Origin: CAVUXJ01 sp963814975
GTDB taxonomy: Bacteria; Acidobacteriota; Vicinamibacteria; Vicinamibacterales; CAVVIG01
Assembly: GCA_963814975.1 (NCBI GenBank)
Contig: CAWFFB010000035.1
Span: 372,001-436,000, forward strand
Reading direction: 5' to 3'
DNA: 64,000 nt
Shown: piece by piece, positions 1 to 8,424 of the stretch
Layout of the letters: each line of letters begins with the position of its first letter
Position numbering within the stretch: the first letter of the stretch is position 1
The notes under the pieces: generated by a model
The model's database searches: none
Seen by the model: only the letters and a program-made list of their open reading frames with translations
What the model was told of the DNA's origin: nothing
Translations under genes and position numbers: made by a program

Positions 1-1
1 C

Positions 2-478
2 ATCAAGCGGATCGACGAAACGACGCGCGAGCGGTTTTCCGAGGCGTTCGCCGCGATCAACCGGAATTTCCAGGAAACCTTCAGCACCCTCTTCGGCGGA
101 GGCCGCGCGGGCCTCACGCTGATCGACGAAACCGATCCGCTCGAGAGCGGCATCGAGATCATCGCCCAGCCGCCCGGCAAACGGCTTCAGAGCGTGCAGC
201 TGCTGTCGGGCGGCGAGAAGGCGCTCACCGCCATTGCCCTGATGTTCGGCCTCTTCAAGTACAAGCCGAGTCCCTTCTGCCTGCTCGACGAGATCGACGC
301 TCCGCTCGACGATGCGAACATCGGCAGGTTCGTGGAGATGCTGCGCAGCATGCTCGCGCACACCCAGTTCATTCTCATCACCCACAACCGCAAGACCATG
401 GAGATCGCCGATCGGTTGTACGGCGTGACCATGGAAGAGCCCGGCGTCTCGAAGCTGATCTCGGTACAGTTCAACTGA
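2..478 (+). CDS. smc: Chromosome segregation ATPase SMC, C-terminal part
   Basis: These are the last 158 residues of SMC, the ATPase of the bacterial condensin complex that organises the nucleoid; the 5' part lies outside the window. The piece begins near the end of the returning coiled coil. It then shows the ABC signature LLSGGEKALTAIAL (about residues 67-80), Walker B CLLDEIDAPLDD (about 93-104) and the switch histidine in LITHNRKTME. The LDEIDAPLDD form of Walker B is typical of SMC and argues against RecN or SbcC. The reading frame is open to the TGA with no break. The next gene, an M48 peptidase, follows after a 100-base repeat-rich spacer. Confidence 0.93.
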   Translation: MKRIDETTRERFSEAFAAINRNFQETFSTLFGGGRAGLTLIDETDPLESGIEIIAQPPGKRLQSVQLLSGGEKALTAIALMFGLFKYKPSPFCLLDEIDAPLDDANIGRFVEMLRSMLAHTQFILITHNRKTMEIADRLYGVTMEEPGVSKLISVQFN

Positions 479-481
479 CAG

Positions 482-574
482 CGGAGATTGCAGATGGCAG
501 ATTTCGGTTGCCGATTTGCGGCACACTTGCAAGCCAATCTGAAATTCAATCTGAAATCTGCAATCTGACATCTC
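482..574. repeat. Inverted short-tandem repeat element (CAGATTT/AATCTG unit)
   Basis: The spacer between smc and the M48 gene consists of degenerate copies of a 6-7 base unit. The left arm carries gattgcagat and gcagattt; the right arm carries several copies of aatctga and ends atctgcaatctgacatctc. The arms are inverted relative to each other, so the RNA could fold into a long imperfect hairpin. The element stops about four bases before the GTG start at 579 and leaves no recognisable Shine-Dalgarno sequence. Elements of the same design but with other unit sequences occur at 14.8, 16.2, 40.8 and 61.5 kb. Confidence 0.7.
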
Positions 575-578
575 GATT

Positions 579-1697
579 GTGAATGAAGACAAGGCCACCC
601 GATATCATCGATTGAAACGCCGCGCGAAAGTGGCCTCGCTGGCCTGGCACCTGGTGTTGCTCGCGGGCCTGCTCGCGACGGGCCTGAGCGCCATGCTCAG
701 AACGGCTGCGGAATCGGCCGCCACCTTCGGGCCACCCCCCCTGGCGTCGGCCCTCACCGTGATCATCTACGTGACCTGGTTGCTGCTCGCCAACGAGATC
801 GGCAGTCTGCCGATTGCGTTCTACAGCGGTTTCGTCCTCGAGCGCCGCTATGGGCTGTCGACCGAGCCGATCCGCACTTGGCTGGCTGATCAGACGAAGT
901 CGTTCGCGGTCGGACTGCTGCTTGTCACCGGCGCGGCCAGTCTCATCTACGTCCTCATCCGATGGTCGCCGACCATGTGGTGGCTACCCGCCGGACTCCT
1001 GTTCGCCCTGCTGATCGTCGGGCTCGCGAATGTTGCGCCCGTCGCGCTGCTGCCTCTGTTCTACCGGATGAAACCTCTCGACCGGGAATCGCTTCGCGCA
1101 CGACTCCTCGCCCTGGCCGAACGCGCGGGCGCGCGCGTCCTCGACGCCTACGAATGGGGACTCAGCGGGAAGACGAAAAAGGCCAATGCGGCGCTGACCG
1201 GCCTGGGCGCCACGCGCCGAATCCTGGTGTCGGACACGATGCTGGCGCAATACTCGGACGAGGAAATCGAGACTGTCCTCGCGCACGAGCTCGCGCATCA
1301 CGTGCACGGCGACATCTGGAAGGGGCTGGCGTTCGAGAGCGTTCTCCTGCTGGCGGGCTTCCAGACGGCCGCGCGCGCAGTGGGCTGGTCGGCGGAGCCG
1401 CTCGGCCTCCGCGGTCCCGCCGACGTGGCGGCGCTGCCGCTGCTGGTCCTTGCGACCGGGGCGGTGTCCCTGGTCATGCTACCGATCGCCCATGCCGTGT
1501 CGCGCGCGTACGAGCGCCGCGCCGATCGCTTTGCCCTCGAATTGACGAACAATCCTTCTGCCTTCATTTCCGCGATGCGGCGCCTGAGTGAACAGAACCT
1601 CGCCGAGGAACACCCCTCGAAGGCGATCCAGTGGCTGTTCTACAGCCACCCGCCCATTCGCGAGCGGATCGCGGCAGCGCAGCAGTTCAAGGCCTGA
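579..1697 (+). CDS. M48 family (Ste24/HtpX-like) membrane metallopeptidase
   Basis: A 372-residue integral-membrane zinc protease of family M48, expected to cleave membrane or misfolded proteins at the inner membrane. The zinc site is HELAH (H236, E237, H240) with the third ligand in ERRAD (E312, D316), matching the HExxH...ExxxD layout of Ste24-type enzymes. Hydrophobic segments lie near residues 20-42, 57-80, 108-127, 135-160 and 284-306. The start is GTG. The upstream spacer is a repeat element that ends next to the start, so the ribosome-binding site is not obvious. The gene is convergent with the VTT-protein gene, only 12 bases separating the stops. The physiological substrate cannot be told from sequence. 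Confidence 0.88.
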   Translation: MNEDKATRYHRLKRRAKVASLAWHLVLLAGLLATGLSAMLRTAAESAATFGPPPLASALTVIIYVTWLLLANEIGSLPIAFYSGFVLERRYGLSTEPIRTWLADQTKSFAVGLLLVTGAASLIYVLIRWSPTMWWLPAGLLFALLIVGLANVAPVALLPLFYRMKPLDRESLRARLLALAERAGARVLDAYEWGLSGKTKKANAALTGLGATRRILVSDTMLAQYSDEEIETVLAHELAHHVHGDIWKGLAFESVLLLAGFQTAARAVGWSAEPLGLRGPADVAALPLLVLATGAVSLVMLPIAHAVSRAYERRADRFALELTNNPSAFISAMRRLSEQNLAEEHPSKAIQWLFYSHPPIRERIAAAQQFKA

Positions 1698-1709
1698 ATC
1701 AGTCCAGAG

Positions 1710-2402
1710 TCAGGGCGGCGAGAGTCGCTTCTGAAACACGTGGAAGGCCCAGGCGATGGCCAACGCGCCGGCGAGGCCGAGCCCCAACAACGCGAAGGAG
1801 CGACGCTCGACGAAGCTGACCCCCAGATACACCGTGCCCACCGCATACGGCAGCTCGCCGATAGAGAGCGCGAGCAGGTATTTGAGGAACCTGTACCGCA
1901 CGAGGCCCAGCAGGTAACCCGGGAGCTCTGAGGGCAGCGCCAACTGGAAGAGCAGAACGAGCGTGAACGGAGCGTGGTTCGAGATCCGATGTTCGAACCG
2001 TGCCAGCGCATTGCCGGAGGTGAGCGACTGGACAACCGGCCGGCCCAGAAACCGGCCCACGGCATACGAGGCCATCCCGCCGAGCAGCCATCCCGCCCAC
2101 AACAGGAAGATACTGGCGCGCTCACCCCAGGCGTGAATCGCGATCGGCACGAAGACGGCCGTCGAGAAGAAGGCCAGCATTGCCGAGACCGCGGAAAGCA
2201 GGATGAACAGCGATACACCCCAGACGGGGTGTGCGTCCATGATCGCCGCACTGCCGTCCAGCAGGCGCAGGAGCGTACGGTGCAGCGCGTCGGACGAAGC
2301 GGCTGCGGCGAGGGCTGCGCAGACCAGCGCGAGCACCAGTGCGCCCTTCCACGCCGACGCGGGTGGCATCAGAGGGCCGGACTCCGGTCTGGGAAGCGGC
2401 AT
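1710..2402 (-). CDS. VTT-domain (DedA/TVP38-like) membrane protein
   Basis: A predicted polytopic inner-membrane protein of the VTT (SNARE-associated/DedA-like) superfamily, which includes lipid scramblases and transporters. The central region has the family's glycine-rich re-entrant part (GGMASYAVGRFLGR), followed by LALPSELPGYLLGLVRYRF, which resembles the second conserved half. At least four hydrophobic helices are visible. I chose the ATG at 2402; an ATG at 2369 and a much longer frame open to 2495 are alternatives, none with a strong Shine-Dalgarno. The substrate is unknown. The gene stands alone on the minus strand, convergent with the M48 protease. Confidence 0.72.
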   Translation of the reverse strand: MPLPRPESGPLMPPASAWKGALVLALVCAALAAAASSDALHRTLLRLLDGSAAIMDAHPVWGVSLFILLSAVSAMLAFFSTAVFVPIAIHAWGERASIFLLWAGWLLGGMASYAVGRFLGRPVVQSLTSGNALARFEHRISNHAPFTLVLLFQLALPSELPGYLLGLVRYRFLKYLLALSIGELPYAVGTVYLGVSFVERRSFALLGLGLAGALAIAWAFHVFQKRLSPP

Positions 2403-2651
2403 TCGTGACGTTGTGGACAAACGATAGCCCTGGGCCGGATCCTGGCCGACGAATCTATCACACCCCGAATTCCGGTCGCATGTTCGCGACCTCATGGGAT
2501 CCGGTCGGGCACCGGATCACCTGCTCTTGTCTCTCTGTGGAGGGAAACCCGGCGGGGGAGCTGATTTGGCCGGCAGTCTCTGCAATCATCGCCGCGACAT
2601 GGCAATGCGCGCCGGCCGGGCGAGGATATTCGGGCCGGGACTTCCAGTGCC

Positions 2652-2933
2652 TCAGGCGGCGGCAGGCACGTCGACCACTGCCGCCACATCTGTTCCCCTG
2701 AAAAGGGGCACGTTCTGGCAGCGCGCAAGATGGCGTGCGACTTGTTGCTGTTCCCAGGCTGTCAGGGCGGCGTACAGTACGGCGTTGACCGCAAGGTGCT
2801 GCTCGCGGCGCGCAAGCCAGGCCGCTGCGTTGTAGAGACCCATGACGGCGAACAGCGCCAAGGCGGTCCCATGCACGCTTGCCTTGAGTGGCTCACACGA
2901 TCCGCCCTGCAGCACCGAGAGGTGCAGAGTCAT
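2652..2933 (-). CDS. Small hypothetical protein
   Basis: A 93-residue open frame whose middle part looks like genuine protein: a hydrophobic helix around residues 23-42 (ALALFAVMGLYNAAAWLARR) is followed by a second amphipathic helix containing AVLYAALTAWEQQQVARHL. The C-terminus is short and alanine/valine rich. I do not recognise a named family. It may be a small membrane-associated protein with two helices. There is no clear ribosome-binding site, so a later start such as the ATG of MGLYNA is possible. The flanks (2403-2651 and 2934-3087) hold nothing else I can call. Confidence 0.5.
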   Translation of the reverse strand: MTLHLSVLQGGSCEPLKASVHGTALALFAVMGLYNAAAWLARREQHLAVNAVLYAALTAWEQQQVARHLARCQNVPLFRGTDVAAVVDVPAAA

Positions 2934-3087
2934 GCCTGGGCTTATGCAAGAGTGATGCTCAGACCAAAGCCGGTTGCACCGTGTATATCAGCTGTAAAGC
3001 TTTCGGCGACCCGGCACCTGAAGAAAGCAGTGTCGTCCCAAGCCCTGCATTGAACGCGGAACCCGGAGGATCCTGACGGGAGCGCAG

Positions 3088-3489
3088 CTATCGGTGGGGC
3101 TTGACGATCAGTTCACCGCGCATTTTGCGGCAGCCCGCCTCGTTCTGGAGATCGCAGTAAAACGGAAAGGTGCCGGCACGTTCGGCCCGAAACTCGAAAG
3201 TGACCGGTTGACCAGGTCGGACGCGCTTGGCGATCCGATAGTCGTCGATGGTCAGGCTGTGTGCGATGTCCTCGGTCCGGAGCTCGATTTTGACGAGGTC
3301 GCCCTCGAACACCTCGATGCGGGCGGGGGCAAATGCATAACGTCTGGCCGTCACCGAAAAAGGACGCTCTGTCGGTCCCTGAACCTGGACAGCCGAAGCA
3401 TATCCAGCCGTATGGACGGGCAGTGGGCCTGCCATCGCAGCCAGCACGGCGCACAACGTCCCGAGCCCGACCCGGGCACACGGGCACAT
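3088..3489 (-). CDS. Exported cupredoxin-domain protein
   Basis: A 133-residue secreted protein with an N-terminal signal peptide (about residues 1-28) and one cupredoxin fold resembling the EfeO/CoxII-type small copper domain. The first copper-ligand histidine is in IAHSLTIDD and the Cys is in FPFYCDLQNEAGCRKMRG. In this stretch the usual second His is not present between Cys and Met (a second Cys sits there instead), so the metal site is either altered or not type 1. It probably works in the periplasm or on the outer surface. It lies 61 bases downstream of pnp on the same strand; no operon link is certain. Confidence 0.78.
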   Translation of the reverse strand: MCPCARVGLGTLCAVLAAMAGPLPVHTAGYASAVQVQGPTERPFSVTARRYAFAPARIEVFEGDLVKIELRTEDIAHSLTIDDYRIAKRVRPGQPVTFEFRAERAGTFPFYCDLQNEAGCRKMRGELIVKPHR

Positions 3490-3550
3490 GGCTCGATTGT
3501 ACGCCGCCCCGGCCCTGCCTGCCAGAAGGATGCGCGGACCGCCCCAGGCA

Positions 3551-5656
3551 CTACGACGATTTTGCGGCGCTTTCTTCCTGCTGCAGGAGCGCCTTCCGGC
3601 TCAGCCGGATCTTCCCGGTGGGATCGATGTTGATGACCTTGACGAGAATCTGTTCGCCTTCCTTCAACTCGTCACGAACGTCCTTCACCCGGTGATTCGC
3701 AATCTCGGATACGTGCAGGAGGCCATCGGTGCCCGGCATGATCTCCACGAATGCACCGAAGTCGGTGATGCGCTGGATCTTGCCGAGGTAGGTCTTGTTC
3801 AGCTCGGGTGTCGCGGTCAGCTCCTGGATGATTGAAATCGCCTTTTGCGCAGATGTCTCGTCGGCCGACGCGACGTTCACCCGGCCATCGTCCTCGACGT
3901 CGATCTTGACGCCGGTTCGCTCGATGATGCTGCGGATCATCTTGCCGCCGGGACCGATCACGTCGCGAATCTTGTCCACCGGGATCCGGATCGTGACGAT
4001 GCGCGGTGCGAACGCCGAGATCGACTGGCGTGGCGCCGCGAGGGCTTCGGCCATCTTTTCCAGGATGTGCATACGGCCGCGCCGTGCCTGATCGAGCGCC
4101 TTCCGCATCACCTCCATCGTGATGCCGGCGACCTTGATGTCCATCTGCAGGGCGGTGATGCCCGTCCCCGTGCCGGCCACCTTGAAGTCCATGTCGCCGT
4201 AGTGATCCTCGGCGCCCGCGATATCGCTCAGAACGGCGTACTTGCCGGTTTTCTCGTCCATCACGAGACCCATCGCGATCCCGGCGACCGGCGCCTTGAG
4301 CGGGACTCCGGCGTCCATCATGGCGAGCGATCCGCCGCAGACCGACGCCATCGACGATGATCCGTTCGACTCGAGAATGTCGGAAACCACCCGCACGGTA
4401 TACGGGAACTGTTCCTCGGCAGGCAACATGGGCTGGAGCGCGCGTTCGGCCAGCGCGCCGTGACCGACTTCGCGGCGGCCCGGCCCGCGCAAGAACGCCA
4501 CCTCGCCAACCGAGAACGGCGGGAAGTTGTAATGGAGCATGAAGCTCTTCCAGGTTTCCCCTTCGAAGCTCTCGATCTTCTGCGCATCCTCGGCGGTGCC
4601 GAGCGTGCAGGTGACCAGGGCCTGCGTTTCGCCGCGCGTGAAGACGGCGGAACCGTGGGTGCGGGGAAGGACGCCCGTTTCAATCCAGATCGGCCGAACC
4701 TGGTCGAACGCGCGGCCGTCGAGCCGCACGCCGTGCTGCAGCACTTCGTCGCGCAGCACCTTTTCCTTGAGGTCCTTGAAAATCTGCTTCGCTTCGACCT
4801 TGCGCTGGACTTCGCCTTCGGGCAGCGTCGCGACGAGCTCATCGAGTACTTGATCGACCCGATCGTAGTTTTCGAGCTTGCCGCGGAGCCGCATCGCCTC
4901 GGTCAGCGGGACGAGCACCTTCTCTTCGACCTCGCGATAGAAGTCGTGACCGATTTCCTTCTTGGCGACCTTCAGTTTGGCCTTGCCGGCTTCCTTCGCC
5001 AGATCGTCGATCGTGTTCACGATCTGCTTGATGGCCTCGTGCGCCCGGTTGAGCGCCTCGACGACCTGTTCCTCGGTGACTTCCTTCGCTCCGGCTTCGA
5101 CCATCACCAGGCCGTCCTTGCTCCCGGCGACGACGAGATCGAGCGCGCTGATCTTCCGCTGCTCGAAGGTCGGATTGATCACGTACTGGCCGTCCACGAG
5201 GCCAACGCGGACACCGGCAATTGTCTTCTCCAGCGGAATCTCGGAAAGGGCGAGCGCGGCGGATGCGCCGGTAATCGCCAGGACGTCCGTATCGTTCTCC
5301 GAATCGGCGGAGAGGACGAGTGCGATGACCTGCGTTTCGTACCGCCAGCCAGACGGAAACAGCGGGCGAATCGGGCGATCGATCACGCGACTCGTGAGGA
5401 CCTCCTTTTCCGCCGGCTTGCCTTCGCGTTTGAAGAAGCCGCCGGGAATGCGGCCCGATGCGTAGGTATATTCCCGGTAGTCGACGGTGAGCGGCAGGAA
5501 ATCGATGCCCTCCCGCGCGTTGGATGCACGGCACGCCGTCACGAGGACAACGGAGTCGCCGAACCGGACGATCACGGAGCCGCCGGCCTGTTTGGCCAGC
5601 TTGCCCGTTTCAAATGTGAGTCGCTTGTTGTTGATGAGCAGTTCGCGGGTAGTCAT
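3551..5656 (-). CDS. pnp: Polyribonucleotide nucleotidyltransferase (PNPase)
   Basis: A full-length 701-residue PNPase, the phosphorolytic 3'-5' exoribonuclease of the degradosome. Domain order is standard: RNase PH-1 (start MTTRELLINNKRL), the alpha-helical linker, RNase PH-2 with the catalytic region around GSSSMASVCGGSLAMMDAG, a KH domain with VIGPGGKMIRSI near residue 560, and an S1 domain with KITDFGAFVEI-like sequence near residue 630. The reading frame is intact. It follows rpsO by 33 bases, the conserved rpsO-pnp arrangement, and is the last gene of the rimP-to-pnp operon. Confidence 0.97.
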   Translation of the reverse strand: MTTRELLINNKRLTFETGKLAKQAGGSVIVRFGDSVVLVTACRASNAREGIDFLPLTVDYREYTYASGRIPGGFFKREGKPAEKEVLTSRVIDRPIRPLFPSGWRYETQVIALVLSADSENDTDVLAITGASAALALSEIPLEKTIAGVRVGLVDGQYVINPTFEQRKISALDLVVAGSKDGLVMVEAGAKEVTEEQVVEALNRAHEAIKQIVNTIDDLAKEAGKAKLKVAKKEIGHDFYREVEEKVLVPLTEAMRLRGKLENYDRVDQVLDELVATLPEGEVQRKVEAKQIFKDLKEKVLRDEVLQHGVRLDGRAFDQVRPIWIETGVLPRTHGSAVFTRGETQALVTCTLGTAEDAQKIESFEGETWKSFMLHYNFPPFSVGEVAFLRGPGRREVGHGALAERALQPMLPAEEQFPYTVRVVSDILESNGSSSMASVCGGSLAMMDAGVPLKAPVAGIAMGLVMDEKTGKYAVLSDIAGAEDHYGDMDFKVAGTGTGITALQMDIKVAGITMEVMRKALDQARRGRMHILEKMAEALAAPRQSISAFAPRIVTIRIPVDKIRDVIGPGGKMIRSIIERTGVKIDVEDDGRVNVASADETSAQKAISIIQELTATPELNKTYLGKIQRITDFGAFVEIMPGTDGLLHVSEIANHRVKDVRDELKEGEQILVKVINIDPTGKIRLSRKALLQQEESAAKSS

Positions 5657-5689
5657 AAGGGAACTTCGAAATCAGAAGGGACGCGCCGC

Positions 5690-5959
5690 CTACTTGCGGA
5701 TGTTGAGACGTTTGATGAGATCGGCGTACCGATGCGCATCCTTGGCTTTGAGGTAGTCGAGCAGCCGGCGGCGGCGGCCGACCAGCATCAGCAGTCCGCG
5801 CCGCGAGTGGTGATCCTTGGCGTGCGACTTGAAGTGCTCGGTGAGATAGTTGATGCGTTCGCTGAGAATGGCCACCTGCACCTCAGGTGAACCGGTGTCT
5901 CCGTCGTGTGTTTTGTACGAGCCAATGAGTTCCGTCTTGCGATCTTTGGTCAACGCCAC
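5690..5959 (-). CDS. rpsO: 30S ribosomal protein S15
   Basis: An intact 89-residue S15, the primary 16S rRNA-binding protein of the platform. The typical sequence features are GDTGSPEVQVA, the loop HLKSHAKDHHSRRGL-like region (here HFKSHAKDHHSRRGL) and LLDYLK near the C-terminus. The start is GTG, with a clear GGAGGA ribosome-binding site a few bases upstream. It lies between truB and pnp as in most bacteria. The 89-base leader upstream (5960-6048) may hold S15 autoregulatory structure, but I cannot assign one with confidence. Confidence 0.97.
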   Translation of the reverse strand: MALTKDRKTELIGSYKTHDGDTGSPEVQVAILSERINYLTEHFKSHAKDHHSRRGLLMLVGRRRRLLDYLKAKDAHRYADLIKRLNIRK

Positions 5960-6048
5960 AAGCCATCCTCCAACCTGCGCCCCAGAACCCTCTCGGGCCC
6001 GGCTGCGCCGTCCGCGGCAAAATCCTTTAGTTGAACAAGCTCAACATG

Positions 6049-6972
6049 TTACACCAGCACGACTGCGGGGTGCAAAAGCCCGGATCCCTCGATCGGCTCG
6101 GCGACCGCGACAAGCGTGCCCGCCCTGTCGAGCAGACGAAACGGTCTCGCAGCTGCGCCGGAACCGCAGGCGAGGAAACCGCCCTCGAAATCAGCCGGGC
6201 CCAGGTCGAGCCCGTGGGCGGTCCGCCGGGCGCCCTCGTGGGTCAGCGTCAGCGCGGTGAGCGCCGGCAGCATCTGCGCCAGCGGGACGAGCGCGGCCTC
6301 TGCCGCCGTCGGATCGAGTTCGAGCGCCGCGAGTGCCACCGCGTCGGCGAGCGTCAGGTCGCCGGACCGCACGCGCTTCAACGCAGCGAGGTGCCCGCCG
6401 ACCCCCAGCCGTTCGCCCAGATCGTGCGCGAGCCCGCGCACGTAGAAGCCAGCCGAGCAGTCGAGATGAAGCGTGACACGGCCCCCTTCGACGCTGCCAA
6501 GCTCCAGCGCATGGATCGTGACGCGGACGGGGTCCGGGCGGCGGGGCGGAGCGGCGAGGGCGAGTGCCGCGGCGCGCGCCAGCCGATGACTGCGCTTGCC
6601 GCCAATCTTTTTCGCCGAGTACGCCGGTGGCTGCTGCAGGAAGGTCCCGCGAAAGGCATCGAGCGCGCGATCGATTGTCTCGCGCCCGGGGAACGTTCCT
6701 TGGAATACGGGACCGACCGGCGTTCCAGCGCCGTCTCCGGTATCGGTCGCCACGCCGAGCTGGATCGCGGCGTCGTAGCTTTTCCCGGCGGCGCTCAAGA
6801 ACCGCGCGAGCCGCGTGGCTCGCCCGACGACGAGCGGCAGAACGCCGCTCGCGTCTGGATCGAGTGTGCCCGTATGGCCGACCCGCTGCTCGCCGAGCAT
6901 CCTGCGCACGCGCGCCACAACGTCGTGCGAGGTCGGCCCGACGGGCTTGTCGATAACCAGGAGACCGTCCAT
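6049..6972 (-). CDS. truB: tRNA pseudouridine(55) synthase TruB
   Basis: A 307-residue enzyme that makes pseudouridine 55 in the T-loop of tRNAs. The N-terminus MDGLLVIDKPVGPTSHD and the catalytic motif HTGTLDPDASGVLP (catalytic Asp at residue 38) are diagnostic, with the usual KSYDA motif after it. The frame is open 42 bases further upstream to 7014, but that would overlap the preceding nrnA stop. The ATG at 6972 has a GAAGG ribosome-binding site and leaves a 10-base gap to nrnA. Fifth from last position in the conserved infB-rbfA-nrnA-truB-rpsO-pnp order. Confidence 0.95.
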   Translation of the reverse strand: MDGLLVIDKPVGPTSHDVVARVRRMLGEQRVGHTGTLDPDASGVLPLVVGRATRLARFLSAAGKSYDAAIQLGVATDTGDGAGTPVGPVFQGTFPGRETIDRALDAFRGTFLQQPPAYSAKKIGGKRSHRLARAAALALAAPPRRPDPVRVTIHALELGSVEGGRVTLHLDCSAGFYVRGLAHDLGERLGVGGHLAALKRVRSGDLTLADAVALAALELDPTAAEAALVPLAQMLPALTALTLTHEGARRTAHGLDLGPADFEGGFLACGSGAAARPFRLLDRAGTLVAVAEPIEGSGLLHPAVVLV

Positions 6973-6982
6973 GCCCGGCCTT

Positions 6983-7967
6983 CTACGAGCTCGCCGAGAG
7001 CCCAATCGCCTCATCGATCATTTGGATGAGGACCTTCTGGACCGAGTCGATGGTGCCGGTCACCGTGCAGCCGGCGGCGTTCTTGTGGCCGCCGCCGCCG
7101 AATGCCTTTGCCACCGATCCGACGTCGACATCTCCCTTGGATCTCAAGCTCACCCGGTATTCCTCGCCCTGGAGCTGCTTGAAGAAGACGACCGCCTGAA
7201 TTTCCTTGACGGTGAGCGGCAGGTTGACGAGTCCTTCGGTGTCCTCGTAGGTGCCACCCGCCTCGCGCGCCATCTCGTGGTCGAGATACACGATCGCGAT
7301 CCTGCCCGACTGGTCGAGCTGCATCGCCCGCAACACGGAGCCGAACAGCTTCAGCCGGCCCATGTTGTTGCTGTCGTACACGCTGCGCGCGACGAGCACC
7401 GGATTGACGCCAGCTTCAACGGTCTGCCGGCAGATGTCGAACGGTATCCGGCGAGATGCTCGAATAGTGGAACGAACCGGTGTCGGTCAGGATGGCCAGG
7501 TAGATATGGGTGGCGATTTCGACCGACAGCGGCACGTCGAGGGCGCGGATCAACGCGAAGACCATCTCGCCGCAGGCGGCCGCCGAGTCGTCGAACCACC
7601 TGATGTCCCCGTAGCCTGTGTTGCCGGGGTGGTGGTCGATATTGATCACGAAAAAACGATCGAGGCCCTCGACTCCGGTCCGCGACAGGTCGCCGCATTC
7701 CATGATGATCACGGCGTCGAACTCGCCGTCGATCCGGTCCGCGATCTCGATGCCCGGCACGCCCGGGAACGTCTGAATCGGGGGCGGAGCGGGTCGCTGT
7801 TGACGACGCGAACGGTTTTGCCGAGCGCGCGCAGCGCGTAGGCCATCGCGAGCTCGGATCCGATGGAGTCGCCGTCCGGCCGCTGCGTGGGAAGAGACGA
7901 CAAAACGTTGCCGCGCACGAATCGCGTCGGCGATCTGTTGCAGCTCAGGAACCGTTGTCGTCATCAT
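6983..7967 (-). CDS. nrnA: DHH-family oligoribonuclease/pAp phosphatase NrnA (frameshifted)
   Basis: DHH/DHHA1 phosphoesterase that degrades nanoRNAs and 3'-phosphoadenosine 5'-phosphate. The DHH signature is in FVINIDHHPGNTGYGD; the first motif RPDGDSIGSELAMAYALR and the C-terminal DHHA1 motif AFGGGGHKNAAGC are all present, but in three frames. Breaks lie near 7885 (one extra base), 7795 (one missing G) and 7442 (one extra C just before GGTATC). Correcting them gives a normal protein of about 328 residues. The gene sits in its canonical place between rbfA and truB. I read the breaks as sequence errors rather than decay, because all motifs survive. Confidence 0.85.
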
Positions 7968-7972
7968 TGCGT

Positions 7973-8347
7973 TCAGGCGTGACCTTCCAGTTCCGCAGGT
8001 TGCCCGGCGTGCAGCTCGTTGAGGATCTGCTCAATCCGATCCTGGCCGGCGATCGAGTTGTCGTACAGGAACTGCAGCTCCGGCGTGCGTTTCAGCCGCA
8101 GTCGGGATCCGATCTGGCGGCGGAGAAACGGCGTCGCGCGATCGAGCGCCTTGGCGCTGTTGGCGCGGGCCTTCTCGTCGCCCAGCACCGTGTAGTGCAC
8201 CCGCGCGGACTGGAGGTCCGGGCTGAGCTGCACGCGTGTCAGGGTCACGAAGCCGATGCCCGGGTCGTGGACCTCGCGGGCCAGCAGCAAGGCGAGCTCG
8301 CTGCGAATCTGGTCGGCGACGCGATCGGGGCGGGAACCCTGCGACAT
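7973..8347 (-). CDS. rbfA: Ribosome-binding factor A
   Basis: An intact 124-residue RbfA, a KH-like cold-shock factor that binds the 5' helix of 16S rRNA during 30S maturation. Recognisable parts are RVADQIRSELALLL at the N-terminus, VHDPGIGFVTLTRVQLSPDL, and the C-terminal DRIEQILNEL. It follows infB and precedes nrnA by five bases. The start codon ATG is directly abutted by tandem copies of ctgattc (minus strand), so no separate Shine-Dalgarno sequence is visible; translation may depend on coupling or on the repeat itself. Confidence 0.95.
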   Translation of the reverse strand: MSQGSRPDRVADQIRSELALLLAREVHDPGIGFVTLTRVQLSPDLQSARVHYTVLGDEKARANSAKALDRATPFLRRQIGSRLRLKRTPELQFLYDNSIAGQDRIEQILNELHAGQPAELEGHA

Positions 8348-8419
8348 CAGGAATCAGGAATCAGGAACGACGAATTCGGGTTCGGTCTGCCGGATTTCGA
8401 GCCATCCGGCAATCAGGTA
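8348..8419 (-). repeat. Heptanucleotide repeat and small hairpin upstream of rbfA
   Basis: Reading the minus strand, three copies of the 7-base unit ctgattc run straight into the rbfA ATG. Further upstream a perfect 7-base inverted repeat, gccggat/atccggc with an 8-base loop, forms a small hairpin 6 bases past the infB stop. The unit differs from those of the other spacer elements in this window, but its period of seven and its contact with a start codon are the same. Confidence 0.55.
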
Positions 8420-8424
8420 GTCGT

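Noticed and set aside
4460..5890. Long plus-strand open frame (476 codons) opposite pnp and rpsO
   Set aside because: It is antisense to conserved genes, its product is Arg/Gly/Asp-rich with no family pattern, and such frames are common in GC-rich DNA.
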